Assembly: GCF_014534685.1 (NCBI RefSeq)
Contig: NZ_JACVVX010000006.1
Coordinates: forward strand, 124,001 to 188,000
DNA from: Oryzicola mucosus
GTDB lineage: Bacteria > Pseudomonadota > Alphaproteobacteria > Rhizobiales > Rhizobiaceae
Reading direction: 5' to 3'
Length of the DNA: 64,000 nt
Part shown: one piece after another, positions 8,672 to 17,560 of the stretch
How positions within the stretch are numbered: position 1 is the first letter of the stretch
Layout: each line of letters starts with the position of its first letter
The notes under the pieces: generated by a model
Told to the model about the DNA's origin: nothing
The model's database searches: none
What the model saw: only the letters and a program-made list of their open reading frames with translations
Position numbers and translations under genes: made by a program

Positions 8672-8943
8672 AGCGTTTCCTGTTTAGATTGAAGCGGTTC
8701 GCTACGCCTCCGATGGCGAGGCGATCCGCCAGGAAGGCGGCGCAGTCCCGATGTGGTGCATCGGGCAAGCCGGCTGACACAGCGGGCGCCCGCCAGCGGG
8801 AAACCCTTCGGGCCGGGTTAATTCGGGCCAAATCCTTCGGGCCTCGGCTCGGCCGTAGCACCACTACGACCTCGCCTCATCCCTCGACCTTGTCCCGAAT
8901 TTCCTCCGGCAGAACGATTCAATCTAAGCAGGAAACGCTCTAG
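8668..8943. mobile_element. MITE-like element with ~30-bp terminal inverted repeats
   Basis: A 276-base segment whose ends are inverted repeats: CTAGAGCGTTTCCTG is identical at both ends, and homology continues through TTAGATTGAA with about three mismatches in the first 30 positions. It fills the gap between two convergent genes, has no convincing ORF, and begins inside the TAG stop codon of the hydrolase gene. Small size, terminal repeats and lack of a transposase fit a non-autonomous MITE or dispersed rhizobial repeat. I see no clear target-site duplication beyond the palindromic CTAG ends. Confidence 0.6.
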
Positions 8944-8945
8944 TT

Positions 8946-9715
8946 TTAACCAATCGTGCTGCGCATGGTGCCAAGCAGCGACTTTGCCCCAAGCGCCATG
9001 ACCTGCTGTTCCGAACCGGTCGCCAGCAAGCGATAGCCCATCTCGACCATTCTCCCCGTCAAGGCTGGATCGACGATGTAGATCGCTGCATATTTTCCCG
9101 CCGCCCTGGTCTTAGCGGCGATGGAGGCAATCGCCTCCATCATGTCTTCAAGCGATGGGTTGATTTCGGCGCCATCGGTCCAGGCGATGGAAAAATCCGA
9201 AGGACCGACAAAGATGCCGTCGATGCCCGGGATTGCCAGATATCGTCGACAATCCCGAGTGCGGCCCGCGTCTCGATCATCGCGAAAGACACGGTTGCGG
9301 CGTTGGAATCGCGCAACCAGGCGGCCGGGCCTGGGCTGTTGCGGCGGGGTGCGGCATAGGTCGGCCCCCAAGACCGTTCACCGACAGGCGGATATTTCGT
9401 CGCCGCGGCAAAACGGCGTGCGTCCTCAATGGTGTTGATCATGGGAGCGATGACCGCATCCGCGCCGAAATCGAGGGCGCGGCTGGCCATGTCGAAGCGA
9501 CCGACCGGAATACGCACCAGCGACGGCTTTCCCGCAGCAGCAACAGGAAGAAGGCAGCGCAGCACGCTGTCTTCATTATGGCCCCCATGCTGCATGTCGA
9601 GCGTGACGGCGTCGAACCCCTGCCCGGACAGAATCTCGACCGTGAGGGCGTCGGGCACAGTCGACCAAGCGGTTATGGTCGTCAGATCAGCCTTCAGGCG
9701 CTCGATCAATGTCAT
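8946..9715 (-). pseudogene. HpcH/HpaI-family aldolase, frameshifted
   Basis: Two overlapping frames together make one complete class II pyruvate-type aldolase of about 256 residues (HpcH/HpaI/GarL family: reversible aldol cleavage of 2-keto-3-deoxy acids). The first part runs from MTLIERLKADL through LDMQHGGHNED and FAMIETRAALGIVDDI; the second, in another frame, resumes with AIPGIDGIFVGPSDFSIAW. Between 9238 and 9239 one base (a C on the coding strand) seems to be missing; adding it restores DDILAIPGIDG. All catalytic and metal-site segments are otherwise intact, so this is a very recent mutation or a sequencing error. It ends against the MITE-like element. Confidence 0.85.
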
Positions 9716-9738
9716 CGCACGGTCCGGTGTTGGCTGCC

Positions 9739-10059
9739 TCAGCTGTTTTGGATTTGTGCGACTGCCACCGCCATCAGTTCGTCCATGGTGCGGCGAATCT
9801 GGTGGTCGGACTGGTCGACGCCGGCGGCATCGAAGTCGGCGCGAATCTTGCGGAACACGTCATGGTCGCCTGCCTCCTGTATGTCGGAGACGATGACTTC
9901 CTTAGCGTAAGCATCCGCGTCCGCACCTGTCTTGCCGAGCTTTTCGGCAGCCCAAAGGCCAAGCGCCTTGTTGCGGCGGGCATTCGCCTTAAACCGCAGT
10001 TCCTCGTCGAAGGCGAACTTGCGCTCGAAACCCTCTTCGCGATCCTTCATATTGGTCAT
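9739..10059 (-). CDS. DUF1476 protein, zeta-type F1Fo-ATPase inhibitor subunit
   Basis: A 106-residue soluble, mostly helical protein. DREEGFERKFAFDEELRFKANARRNKALGLWAAEKLG is the hallmark of DUF1476, the alphaproteobacterial zeta subunit first described in Paracoccus denitrificans, whose N-terminal segment inserts in F1 and blocks ATP hydrolysis. Start ATG 10059 has GGAGG five to six bases upstream; a second ATG at 10050 is possible. It lies apart from any atp operon, as is usual. Divergent from purC across a 279-base gap that must hold both promoters. Confidence 0.9.
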   Translation of the reverse strand: MTNMKDREEGFERKFAFDEELRFKANARRNKALGLWAAEKLGKTGADADAYAKEVIVSDIQEAGDHDVFRKIRADFDAAGVDQSDHQIRRTMDELMAVAVAQIQNS

Positions 10060-10338
10060 CGAAGCCTCCAGATATCTGCCGATTCGGCCAAGGTTAAACG
10101 TGGTTGGCGCTTCACAAACCAAAAGGCTGCGCCGCGGTCAATGCCTTCCGCCATGCGGCGGCGCGTCAATTCGTCGGGGAAAGGGGTCGATTGAGGCCAA
10201 TTGGCCAGAAATGTTGATTGAGCTAAAGGTCCGATTGCGATAGAGACCGGCCTTGAAACCCACTGCCGCTGCGGCACGCCGCGCGGGAAAGGAGCCGGCA
10301 ATACTGCCGGACGGCCTCCAAACCAGAGAACCAGTCAC

Positions 10339-11106
10339 ATGAAGAGTCGCCGCCGCATCTACGAAGGCAAGGCAAAGATCCTTTATGAAGGACCCGAGCC
10401 AGGCACGCTGATCCAGTTCTTCAAAGACGACGCCACCGCTTTCAACAACAAGAAGCACGAAGTCGTCGATGGCAAGGGTGTGCTCAACAACCGCATTTCC
10501 GAGCACATTTTCAGCCATCTCAACCGGATGGGCATTCCCACGCACTTCATTCGCCGCATCAACATGCGCGAGCAGCTGATCAAGGAAGTCGAGATCATCC
10601 CGCTCGAAGTTGTCGTGCGCAACGTCGCCGCCGGTTCGCTGGCCAAGCGCCTGGGCATCGAGGAAGGCACCGTCCTGCCGCGCTCGATCATCGAGTTTTA
10701 TTACAAGGCGGACGCGCTCGACGACCCGATGGTGTCTGAAGAGCACATCACAGCCTTCGGCTGGGCCAGCCCGCAGGAAATCGACGACATCATGGCGCTT
10801 GCCATCCGCGTCAACGACTTTCTCTCCGGCCTGTTCCTCGGCGTCGGAATCCAGCTCGTCGACTTCAAGATGGAATGCGGCCGCCTTTATGAAGGCGAGA
10901 TGATGCGCATCGTCGTCGCCGACGAAATCTCGCCGGACAGCTGCCGGCTGTGGGACGTCGCCACCCAGGACAAGCTCGACAAGGACCGTTTCCGCCGCGA
11001 CATGGGCGGTCTCGTCGAAGCCTATCAGGAAGTGGCCCGCCGTCTCGGCATCATGAACGAGAACGAGCCGCCGCGCCCGACCGGGCCGACGCTGGTCAAG
11101 CACTAA
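10339..11106 (+). CDS. purC: Phosphoribosylaminoimidazole-succinocarboxamide synthase (SAICAR synthetase)
   Basis: 255 residues, normal length. It joins CAIR and aspartate using ATP. Motifs: [21 protein letters not shown] at the start (ATP-binding strand), [14 protein letters not shown], and VDFKMECGR and [12 protein letters not shown] in the active site. First gene of a purC-purS-(small ORFs)-purQ run; purS begins 72 bases after the stop. Its product is the substrate of PurB encoded upstream. Confidence 0.97.
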   Translation: MKSRRRIYEGKAKILYEGPEPGTLIQFFKDDATAFNNKKHEVVDGKGVLNNRISEHIFSHLNRMGIPTHFIRRINMREQLIKEVEIIPLEVVVRNVAAGSLAKRLGIEEGTVLPRSIIEFYYKADALDDPMVSEEHITAFGWASPQEIDDIMALAIRVNDFLSGLFLGVGIQLVDFKMECGRLYEGEMMRIVVADEISPDSCRLWDVATQDKLDKDRFRRDMGGLVEAYQEVARRLGIMNENEPPRPTGPTLVKH

Positions 11107-11178
11107 TACAATTTGGGGCGACCGCCCGACCGGCCGCCCCGCTTCGCATTCAAGACCTATCTTCGGAGACCGAGTTCA

Positions 11179-11421
11179 GTGATCAAAGCGCGCGTCATCG
11201 TCACCCTCAAGAACGGCGTTCTGGACCCTCAGGGCAAGGCAATCGAAGGCGCGCTGGGCGGCCTCGGCTTTGACGGCGTAGGCTCCGTACGCCAAGGCAA
11301 GGTTTTCGACGTCGAGCTTTCCAGCACGGACGCCGCCAATGCGGAAGCGGAAATCAAGGCGATGTGCGACAAGCTTCTGGCGAATACAGTGATTGAGAAT
11401 TATAGTGTGACGCTTATCTGA
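11179..11421 (+). CDS. purS: Phosphoribosylformylglycinamidine synthase, PurS subunit
   Basis: 80 residues. PurS is the small subunit that bridges PurL and PurQ in the three-part FGAM synthase. IKARVIVTLKNGVLDPQGKAIE is the family start and VRQGKVFDVEL the second strand. The start is a GTG at 11179 with GGAG ten bases upstream; the frame opens earlier (11113) but the extra residues are not PurS-like. Normally purQ follows at once; here about 485 bases with small ORFs intervene. Confidence 0.95.
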   Translation: MIKARVIVTLKNGVLDPQGKAIEGALGGLGFDGVGSVRQGKVFDVELSSTDAANAEAEIKAMCDKLLANTVIENYSVTLI

Positions 11422-11440
11422 GGTTGCAGGCAAGGCATCG

Positions 11441-11593
11441 GTGACGAGAGTCACAAAGGGTGAGATTTACAGTTTAGCTCAGGAGCTTGAGCTCATTGCC
11501 AACGAAATGACAGATATCAAGTGTGAAATCGCGGATGTCATCCAAGAATTGGCACAGCTTCAGAGTGGCACCCGCGGTATTTTGACACACTGA
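11441..11593 (+). CDS. Small hypothetical coiled-coil ORF between purS and purQ
   Basis: A 50-codon frame starting with GTG at 11441. The product is acidic and helical, with heptad-like spacing (LAQELELIANEMTDIK, then IADVIQELAQLQ). Base composition is visibly more AT-rich than the flanking pur genes. A further 20-codon frame (11596-11658, MQGDQLLRIDHKL) follows in another frame, which could be its continuation after a frameshift. I do not recognise a family. It may be a decayed or real small gene. Confidence 0.35.
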   Translation: MTRVTKGEIYSLAQELELIANEMTDIKCEIADVIQELAQLQSGTRGILTH

Positions 11594-11667
11594 AAATGCA
11601 AGGCGACCAATTGTTACGTATCGATCATAAGCTAGCAGCTAAATTCGACAGTCGCTGAGACAATTAA

Positions 11668-11910
11668 ATGGAAACCGGCGTCACAAACGAGTTGATGTAT
11701 GAACTACTGAAGCGTGTTCATGCAGATATTTCCGAGGTCAAGTTCGATCTTCGAGAGATAAAAAAGCGCATGACCAATACCGAAGAGGCGCTGGCTGGTG
11801 TTAACCGAAGGCTGGATCGCCATGACGAACGTCTTGACCGCATCGAGCGTCGCCTAGAACTGCACGAATTCGCAGAACAATCACAGAAGCCTTACGATCA
11901 AAACTCATGA
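11668..11910 (+). CDS. Small coiled-coil protein, function unknown
   Basis: An 80-residue highly charged helical protein. [23 protein letters not shown] and later [21 protein letters not shown] give long amphipathic heptads, so it should form a coiled coil. Similar short proteins are common in rhizobia but I know no function. Start ATG 11668; its TGA overlaps the purQ ATG (ATGA at 11907), implying translational coupling, which is odd for an unrelated gene inside the FGAM-synthase cluster. AT-richer than its neighbours, which hints at a later insertion into the purS-purQ interval. Confidence 0.65.
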   Translation: METGVTNELMYELLKRVHADISEVKFDLREIKKRMTNTEEALAGVNRRLDRHDERLDRIERRLELHEFAEQSQKPYDQNS

Positions 11911-12581
11911 AATCAGCCGTCGTTCTCCTCCCAGGCCTCAACCGCGACCGCGACATGATCGCGGCGCTGACCAAGATTTCCGGCAAGGCGCCTGTTACGG
12001 TGTGGCAGACGGATACGGACATCCCGGATGTTGACCTGATCGTCATTCCCGGCGGCTTTTCCTATGGCGACTATCTGCGCTGCGGTGCGATCGCTGCCCG
12101 CATGCCGGTGCTGAAGGCGGTCGCCGAAAAGGCGGCGAAGGGCGTTCAGGTGATCGGTGTCTGCAACGGTTTTCAGATCCTGGTCGAAGCCGGCCTGCTG
12201 CCGGGCGCCCTGATGCGCAACACCTCGCTGAAGTTCGTCTGCCGCGAGGTCAAGCTGCAAGTGACGAACGCCAACACTGCGTTCACCCGCGGCTATACAC
12301 AGAACCAGATCATCCGCTGCCCTGTTGCGCATCACGACGGCAACTATTTTGCCGATACCGATACGTTGTCGCGGCTGGAAGGCGAAGGCCAAGTCGTGTT
12401 CCGCTACGCCGAGGGCACCAATCCCAACGGCTCGCTCAATGATATTGCCGGCATCGTCAGCAAGGACGGCAACGTGCTCGGCATGATGCCGCACCCCGAA
12501 AACCTGATCGAAGCCGCGCACGGCGGCAGTGACGGACGCGCTTTGTTCGAAAGCGCTCTCGGGCTCAAAACAGCGGCATAA
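11907..12581 (+). CDS. purQ: Phosphoribosylformylglycinamidine synthase, PurQ glutaminase subunit
   Basis: 224 residues. Class I glutamine amidotransferase that supplies ammonia to PurL. The triad is complete: Cys86 in GVCNGFQ, His196 and Glu198 in MMPHPE; the oxyanion-region motif [11 protein letters not shown] is present. Start ATG overlaps the stop of the upstream coiled-coil gene by four bases. PurL lies 2.4 kb further on, separated by three unrelated genes. Confidence 0.97.
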   Translation: MKSAVVLLPGLNRDRDMIAALTKISGKAPVTVWQTDTDIPDVDLIVIPGGFSYGDYLRCGAIAARMPVLKAVAEKAAKGVQVIGVCNGFQILVEAGLLPGALMRNTSLKFVCREVKLQVTNANTAFTRGYTQNQIIRCPVAHHDGNYFADTDTLSRLEGEGQVVFRYAEGTNPNGSLNDIAGIVSKDGNVLGMMPHPENLIEAAHGGSDGRALFESALGLKTAA

Positions 12582-12695
12582 GTGCGAGCAGCGGCGTCGG
12601 AGTACCACGCTTTAAGAAGTTGTTATCGGCCTGCCGTTATCCGATATGCAATCCCGATCCGCTTTGGACCGATGGCTCCGCAGAAAGGCCGCCTC

Positions 12696-13106
12696 ATGCG
12701 CGTCAAGTTTACGTTCGTCGCTGTGCTCGCTGCCTTGGTATCGCTTTCGGCCTGTCAGTCCGAGAAGCAGACCCCGGCCCCGGCCCCGACCGGGAAGAGT
12801 GCCGCGCTGCGCAGCATGGAACAGGTGGCCATCGCCGCTCATAAATGCTGGTTCGCCAGCAAGGATCCGGCTTTCCGCAACTATCGCATGGCGAATGAAC
12901 TGAACTCGTTCACCGGCACGCCCCGCTTCCTGGTTGTCCCCGCGAAGAACTACGGCGGATTGCCGGCGCTCGTCGTGCAGGCGCGCGGCAATTCCAGCCA
13001 GGTCGAGACCTTTGGCCCGCTTTTGAGCCAGTCGGTCGGATCCCGCATCAACGCCGATATCGCCCGCTGGCGCTCTGGCGATGCTGGCTGCGGCATTGCT
13101 GCCTGA
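12696..13106 (+). CDS. Putative lipoprotein, function unknown
   Basis: 136 residues. MRVKFTFVAVLAALVSLSAC is a lipoprotein signal peptide with lipobox LSAC and lipidation at Cys20, followed by a short Pro/Ala linker (TPAPAPTG). Two more cysteines (HKCWF, AGCG) could pair. AAAGG eight bases before the ATG at 12696 supports this start over the ATG at 12672. No recognisable enzymatic motif. It sits just downstream of purQ on the same strand. Confidence 0.75.
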   Translation: MRVKFTFVAVLAALVSLSACQSEKQTPAPAPTGKSAALRSMEQVAIAAHKCWFASKDPAFRNYRMANELNSFTGTPRFLVVPAKNYGGLPALVVQARGNSSQVETFGPLLSQSVGSRINADIARWRSGDAGCGIAA

Positions 13107-13130
13107 CGCGCCGCGCTTCGGCCAATTCGA

Positions 13131-13364
13131 TCAATCGAGGAACGAGCGAATACCTTCGCGGTAGGCGTCGGCGCGCGATATGCCGACATCCCAGAGTTGT
13201 TCATCCGTCATGTTGAGCAGTGCCAGACGGGTACGCCGCCGTTCCAGTCGCCAAGCGAGCCAGATGAACCCTTTGCCGATGAAAGCCGCTATGGTGCGGC
13301 TATAATCGCGCGATATCTTGGACACTCTCCTCAGCGGCGGAGATATTGTATCTATTGTACTCAT
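13131..13364 (-). CDS. DUF1127 small protein
   Basis: 77 residues. The C-terminal half (RTRLALLNMTDEQLWDVGISRADAYREG) is a clear DUF1127 domain: a small basic helix-rich domain common in alphaproteobacteria, some members of which bind RNA or tune metabolism. An aromatic/hydrophobic stretch (FIGKGFIWLAW) precedes it. Start ATG 13364; the frame also allows GTG 13373. It is transcribed divergently from the MocR-type regulator with only 81 bases between, so control by that regulator is likely (inference). Confidence 0.85.
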   Translation of the reverse strand: MSTIDTISPPLRRVSKISRDYSRTIAAFIGKGFIWLAWRLERRRTRLALLNMTDEQLWDVGISRADAYREGIRSFLD

Positions 13365-13408
13365 CTTTATCACCGTATTGCTTCCATTGTGCGTAACGAC
13401 GATATGAA

Positions 13409-13437
13409 TTGACTCTATATTGAAGGCAATATATTAA
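13409..13437 (+). promoter_or_regulatory. Sigma70-like promoter of the MocR gene
   Basis: TTGACT (13409-13414) and TATTAA (13432-13437) are separated by 17 bases, a near-ideal housekeeping promoter for this organism. The ATG at 13446 lies only eight bases beyond the -10 box and has no Shine-Dalgarno sequence, so the transcript may be leaderless. MocR regulators often autoregulate from such divergent gaps. Confidence 0.55.
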
Positions 13438-13445
13438 TTGTCACC

Positions 13446-14867
13446 ATGACAAATTGGACTCTCAACCTCTCCAGCGGCGACGGACCGCTTTATTTGCGAC
13501 TTGCCGACCGGATCGAGTCCGATATCGATAGCGGCGCGCTGAAATCCGGCACGAAACTGCCGCCTCAGCGCAATTTGGCCTATGACATCGGCGTCACAAT
13601 CGGCACCGTAGGCAGAGCCTATGCGCTGTTGCGTGAACGAGGATTGGTCAGCGGCGAGGTGGGACGAGGCACCTATATCCTCGCGAGAAGCGGCGGGACC
13701 GAGGAGGACATCGCGGCAGAGCCCGTCGAACCCCGGCAGGAAGGAACCCGCTTTATCGAAGCACCAGTCGGCAAGCTGCGCTTCGACAGCACGGCAGCAC
13801 CCAATGTCGGCCAAAGCGGTGCAATCGAGACAATGCTGGCGTCAATAAGCCGGAATTACCCTGACGATGTGAGCAGCTATACAAGAACATTTCCCCAGCA
13901 CTGGTTCGAGGCCGGGCAGCAATGGCTGTCGCGCAACGGTTTTCGCCCAAGCGCCGATACGATCGTGCCGACCCTTGGCGCCCATGCGGCCGTGGCGGCT
14001 GCGATTTCGGCACTGACGTCACCGGGCGATTATGTCGTCTTCGAGCACCTGACTTATACGCAAATTTCGCGCACGGCGGCGTTGATTGGGCGACGGCTGG
14101 CGCTGGTGAATGCGGATGAGCAAGGGCTTGATCCCGACGATTTTGAACGCGTTTGTGCCCAAAAACATCCCAAGATGGCGTTCCTGATGCCCACTGCGCA
14201 GAACCCCAGCGTAACGATCATGCCACGGGAGCGTAGGGCGGCGGTCGCCGAGATCGCGCGCAAATACAATGTGATTCTGATCGAAGACGATCTCTACGGC
14301 GCGCTGACGGACGACCCAACGCCGCTTCTGGCCGAGTTCGCTCCAGAGCGCACTCTGGTGGTTGGGGGATTGTCCAAGTCTGTGGCGGCAGGCGTGCGCG
14401 GCGGCTGGCTCTCCTGCCCCCCGCACTACCGGCACAGCATTCGCGTGGCGCACAAGATGATGACCGGCGGCATGCCGTTCGTTCTCGCGGAATTGTGTGC
14501 CCAGTTGGTGTGTTCCGGACAAGCCACTGCCATCCGGAACCGCTCCATCGTCGAGATCAACACCCGTCTCGCGATGGCGCGTGCGCTTCTTGACGGATAT
14601 GACTTCAATTCCGTCGCCAACATCCCGTTTCTGTGGCTGGCCGTTCCCGAGCCGTGGCACTCCGGCACCTTCAAGAACGCCGCCTATGAACAAGGCCTGC
14701 TGATCGACGACGAGGACGAGTTCAAGGCCGGACGATCCGACCGCGTCTATCACCGGGTCCGCCTGGGTGTATCGTCCACCCGCACGCATGCGGAAACCGA
14801 ACGGGGCCTGCGCGCCATCCGCAGGCTTTTGGACGAAGGCAGCGCCGGCTACGATAGTTTCGGCTGA
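13446..14867 (+). CDS. MocR/PdxR-type transcriptional regulator (GntR HTH + aminotransferase-like)
   Basis: 473 residues. Residues about 13-80 are a GntR winged helix (LYLRLADRIESDIDSGAL, LPPQRNLAYDIGVT, GLVSGEVGRGTYI). The rest is a fold-type I aminotransferase domain with the PLP lysine in GGLSKS (Lys311) and AQNPS upstream. Proteins of this kind sense PLP or amino-acid adducts and control pdx, gab, taurine or similar genes. The likely target is the divergent DUF1127 gene and itself; no vitamin B6 gene is nearby. Sits between purQ and purL as a non-purine insertion. Confidence 0.9.
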   Translation: MTNWTLNLSSGDGPLYLRLADRIESDIDSGALKSGTKLPPQRNLAYDIGVTIGTVGRAYALLRERGLVSGEVGRGTYILARSGGTEEDIAAEPVEPRQEGTRFIEAPVGKLRFDSTAAPNVGQSGAIETMLASISRNYPDDVSSYTRTFPQHWFEAGQQWLSRNGFRPSADTIVPTLGAHAAVAAAISALTSPGDYVVFEHLTYTQISRTAALIGRRLALVNADEQGLDPDDFERVCAQKHPKMAFLMPTAQNPSVTIMPRERRAAVAEIARKYNVILIEDDLYGALTDDPTPLLAEFAPERTLVVGGLSKSVAAGVRGGWLSCPPHYRHSIRVAHKMMTGGMPFVLAELCAQLVCSGQATAIRNRSIVEINTRLAMARALLDGYDFNSVANIPFLWLAVPEPWHSGTFKNAAYEQGLLIDDEDEFKAGRSDRVYHRVRLGVSSTRTHAETERGLRAIRRLLDEGSAGYDSFG

Positions 14868-14994
14868 CCCAAACGCAGCGAGAATGCCCGAAACCTTGCT
14901 TTCCCGGTGAATTTCTGGCCATTGGCGGTATATCCCCGCCCGCGCTTGCGCTATGGAGCCTCGCAAAGGTGTTCCAACGGATTCTACGAGCCCC

Positions 14995-17232
14995 ATGACC
15001 ATCCAGAACGACGTCCCGATCACTGCAGAGCTGATCAAGGCCCACGGCCTGAAGCCGGACGAATATCAGCGCATTCTCGATCTCGTCGGCCGCGAGCCTA
15101 CCTTCACCGAGCTTGGCATCTTCTCGGCGATGTGGAACGAGCATTGTTCCTACAAGTCGTCCAAGAAGTGGCTCAAGACGCTTCCGACCAGGGGCGAGCG
15201 CGTCATTCAGGGACCGGGCGAAAATGCCGGTGTCGTCGATATCGGCGATGGCGACTGCGTGGTCTTCAAGATGGAGAGCCACAACCATCCCTCCTATATC
15301 GAGCCTTACCAGGGCGCTGCGACTGGCGTCGGCGGCATTCTGCGCGACGTCTTCACGATGGGTGCCCGGCCCGTCGCGGCGATGAACGCGCTACGCTTCG
15401 GTGCGCCGGATCATCCCAAGACCCGCCACCTCGTCTCCGGTGTGGTGTCGGGCGTTGGCGGGTACGGCAATTCCTTCGGCGTGCCGACGGTAGGCGGCGA
15501 GGTTAATTTCGACCCGCGCTACAACGGTAACATCCTCGTCAACGCCTTCGCCGCCGGGCTCGCCAAGACCGATGCCATCTTCCTCTCTGAAGCCAAGGGC
15601 GTCGGTTTGCCGGTCGTCTATCTCGGCGCCAAGACTGGCCGCGACGGTGTCGGCGGGGCGACCATGGCCTCCGCCGAATTCGACGACAAAATCGAGGAAA
15701 AGCGTCCCACCGTGCAGGTGGGCGACCCCTTCACCGAGAAATGCCTGCTGGAAGCCTGTCTCGAACTCATGGCGTCGGGCGCGGTCATCGCCATCCAGGA
15801 CATGGGTGCGGCCGGGCTGACCTGTTCGGCTGTCGAAATGGGCGCCAAGGGCGACCTCGGCATCGAGCTCGATCTGGATAGAGTGCCGGTGCGCGAAGAG
15901 CGCATGAGCGCCTATGAGATGATGCTGTCGGAGAGCCAGGAGCGCATGCTCATGGTGCTGAAGCCCGAAAAGGAAGAAGAAGCCGAAGCGATCTTCCGCA
16001 AATGGGGCCTCGACTTCGCCATCGTCGGCAAGACCACCGACGACCTGCGTTTCCGCATCCTGCATCAGGGCCAGGAAGTCGCCAATCTGCCAATCAAGGA
16101 TCTGGGCGATCAAGCTCCGGAATATGACCGCCCCTGGACCGAACCGACGCCGCGCGCGCCGCTTGCCAAGGACGACATTCCCCAGGCCGACGTCGCCGAC
16201 GCGCTGCTCAAACTCCTGGGCGGACCGGATCTGTCGAGCCGCCGCTGGGTCTGGGAACAATACGACACCATGATCCAGGGCAATTCGCTGCAGCGCCCCG
16301 GCGGCGACGGCGGCGTGGTGCGCGTCGAAGGTCACGACACAAAGGCGCTGGCCTTCTCATCGGACGTAACACCGCGGTACTGTGAGGCCGACCCGTTCGA
16401 GGGCGGCAAGCAGGCCGTGGCCGAATGCTGGCGCAACCTGACGGCTACAGGCGCCCTGCCCCTGGCGGCCACCGACAACCTCAATTTCGGCAATCCCGAG
16501 CGCCCCGAAATCATGGGCCAACTCGTCAAGGCCATCCAGGGCATCGGCGAGGCCTGCCGTGCGCTCGACTTCCCGATCGTGTCGGGCAACGTCTCGCTCT
16601 ACAACGAGACCAATGGCCAGGGCATCCTGCCGACCCCGACCATCGGCGGCGTCGGCCTGATCGACGATTGGGCCAAGATGGCACGCTCCGGTTTCGCCGC
16701 TGAAGGCGAGATGATCCTTTTGGTCGGCGCGCCCGATTGGTGGGGCACGCATCTCGCGCAGTCCATCTATATGCGCGACCTGCACGGCCGCACCGACGGT
16801 CCCCCGCCGCCGGTCGACCTCGCCCATGAGCGCAAGGTCGGCGACTACGTCCGCAAGCTGATCCGCTCCGGCGTGGCGACCGCCGTGCACGACGTTTCGG
16901 ATGGCGGGCTGGGCGTTGCCTTGGCTGAAATGGCGATGGCCTCCGGCATCGGCGCCACCGTCAACCAGTTGAACAATGGCGATCCGATCCCGCAGTTCTT
17001 TGGCGAAGACCAGGGCCGCTATCTTGTGACCCTCAACATCGATCCGCAGGGAGAGGACTTCAACGCAATGCTGGCCGAGCAGAAGCAGCTCGGCATCTTC
17101 GCGCCCTGGATCGGCAGCACCGGCGGCACCGCGCTCAAGCTTGGAGAAGCGCGCGCTATCGCGGTCGCCGACCTCAAGGCGGCTCATGAAGGCTGGTTCC
17201 CGGCCTTCATGGCGGGTGAACTCGCGAGTTGA
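14995..17232 (+). CDS. purL: Phosphoribosylformylglycinamidine synthase, PurL subunit
   Basis: 745 residues, the small-type PurL that needs PurS and PurQ. It makes FGAM from FGAR with ATP and ammonia. Motifs include the N-terminal [36 protein letters not shown], and [10 protein letters not shown] in the second AIRS-like half. I chose ATG 14995 ([10 protein letters not shown]). The end lies 94 bases before bolA. Confidence 0.97.
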   Translation: MTIQNDVPITAELIKAHGLKPDEYQRILDLVGREPTFTELGIFSAMWNEHCSYKSSKKWLKTLPTRGERVIQGPGENAGVVDIGDGDCVVFKMESHNHPSYIEPYQGAATGVGGILRDVFTMGARPVAAMNALRFGAPDHPKTRHLVSGVVSGVGGYGNSFGVPTVGGEVNFDPRYNGNILVNAFAAGLAKTDAIFLSEAKGVGLPVVYLGAKTGRDGVGGATMASAEFDDKIEEKRPTVQVGDPFTEKCLLEACLELMASGAVIAIQDMGAAGLTCSAVEMGAKGDLGIELDLDRVPVREERMSAYEMMLSESQERMLMVLKPEKEEEAEAIFRKWGLDFAIVGKTTDDLRFRILHQGQEVANLPIKDLGDQAPEYDRPWTEPTPRAPLAKDDIPQADVADALLKLLGGPDLSSRRWVWEQYDTMIQGNSLQRPGGDGGVVRVEGHDTKALAFSSDVTPRYCEADPFEGGKQAVAECWRNLTATGALPLAATDNLNFGNPERPEIMGQLVKAIQGIGEACRALDFPIVSGNVSLYNETNGQGILPTPTIGGVGLIDDWAKMARSGFAAEGEMILLVGAPDWWGTHLAQSIYMRDLHGRTDGPPPPVDLAHERKVGDYVRKLIRSGVATAVHDVSDGGLGVALAEMAMASGIGATVNQLNNGDPIPQFFGEDQGRYLVTLNIDPQGEDFNAMLAEQKQLGIFAPWIGSTGGTALKLGEARAIAVADLKAAHEGWFPAFMAGELAS

Positions 17233-17326
17233 ATTGACATGGAGATCGGGCGGAGAACAATTGACCGCGCCCGACCTTCCCACCTATCCTGCCGAAGCAG
17301 TGAAATCGGAGACTATCCCATTGGCA

Positions 17327-17554
17327 ATGGACGCCCGCGACATTGAGAAGCTGATCAAGGAGGGCATTCCGGATGCCACAGTCACGATCCGGGATTTGGC
17401 AGGCGACGGCGACCACTATGCCGCCGAGGTCGTTTCCGAGAGCTTTCGCGGCAAGAGCCGGGTGCAGCAGCACCAGATGGTCTACAACGCCCTGAAGGGC
17501 AATATGGGCGGCGTTCTGCACGCTTTGGCGCTGCAGACGAGCATCCCCGATTGA
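17327..17554 (+). CDS. BolA-family protein
   Basis: 75 residues of a single BolA domain: IEKLIKEGIPDATVTIRDLAGDGDHYAAEVVS and then FRGKSRVQQHQMVYNALKG with the invariant RVQQHQ region. BolA proteins bind [2Fe-2S] clusters together with monothiol CGFS glutaredoxins, and this gene and grxD (18521) flank an antisense gene, so the pair is conserved in position but interrupted. ATG 17327; upstream in-frame residues overlap purL and are not BolA-like. Confidence 0.92.
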   Translation: MDARDIEKLIKEGIPDATVTIRDLAGDGDHYAAEVVSESFRGKSRVQQHQMVYNALKGNMGGVLHALALQTSIPD

Positions 17555-17560
17555 CGCTTT

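Noticed and set aside
8672-8945. Small frames inside the MITE-like element
   Set aside because: They lack start signals, run into the terminal repeats and resemble no family.
10060-10338. Possible riboswitch or structured leader upstream of purC
   Set aside because: I could not recognise a purine or other riboswitch core; only ordinary short inverted repeats are present.
10138-11103. Minus-strand frame opposite purC
   Set aside because: No motif; fully overlaps purC; also fills the divergent promoter gap.
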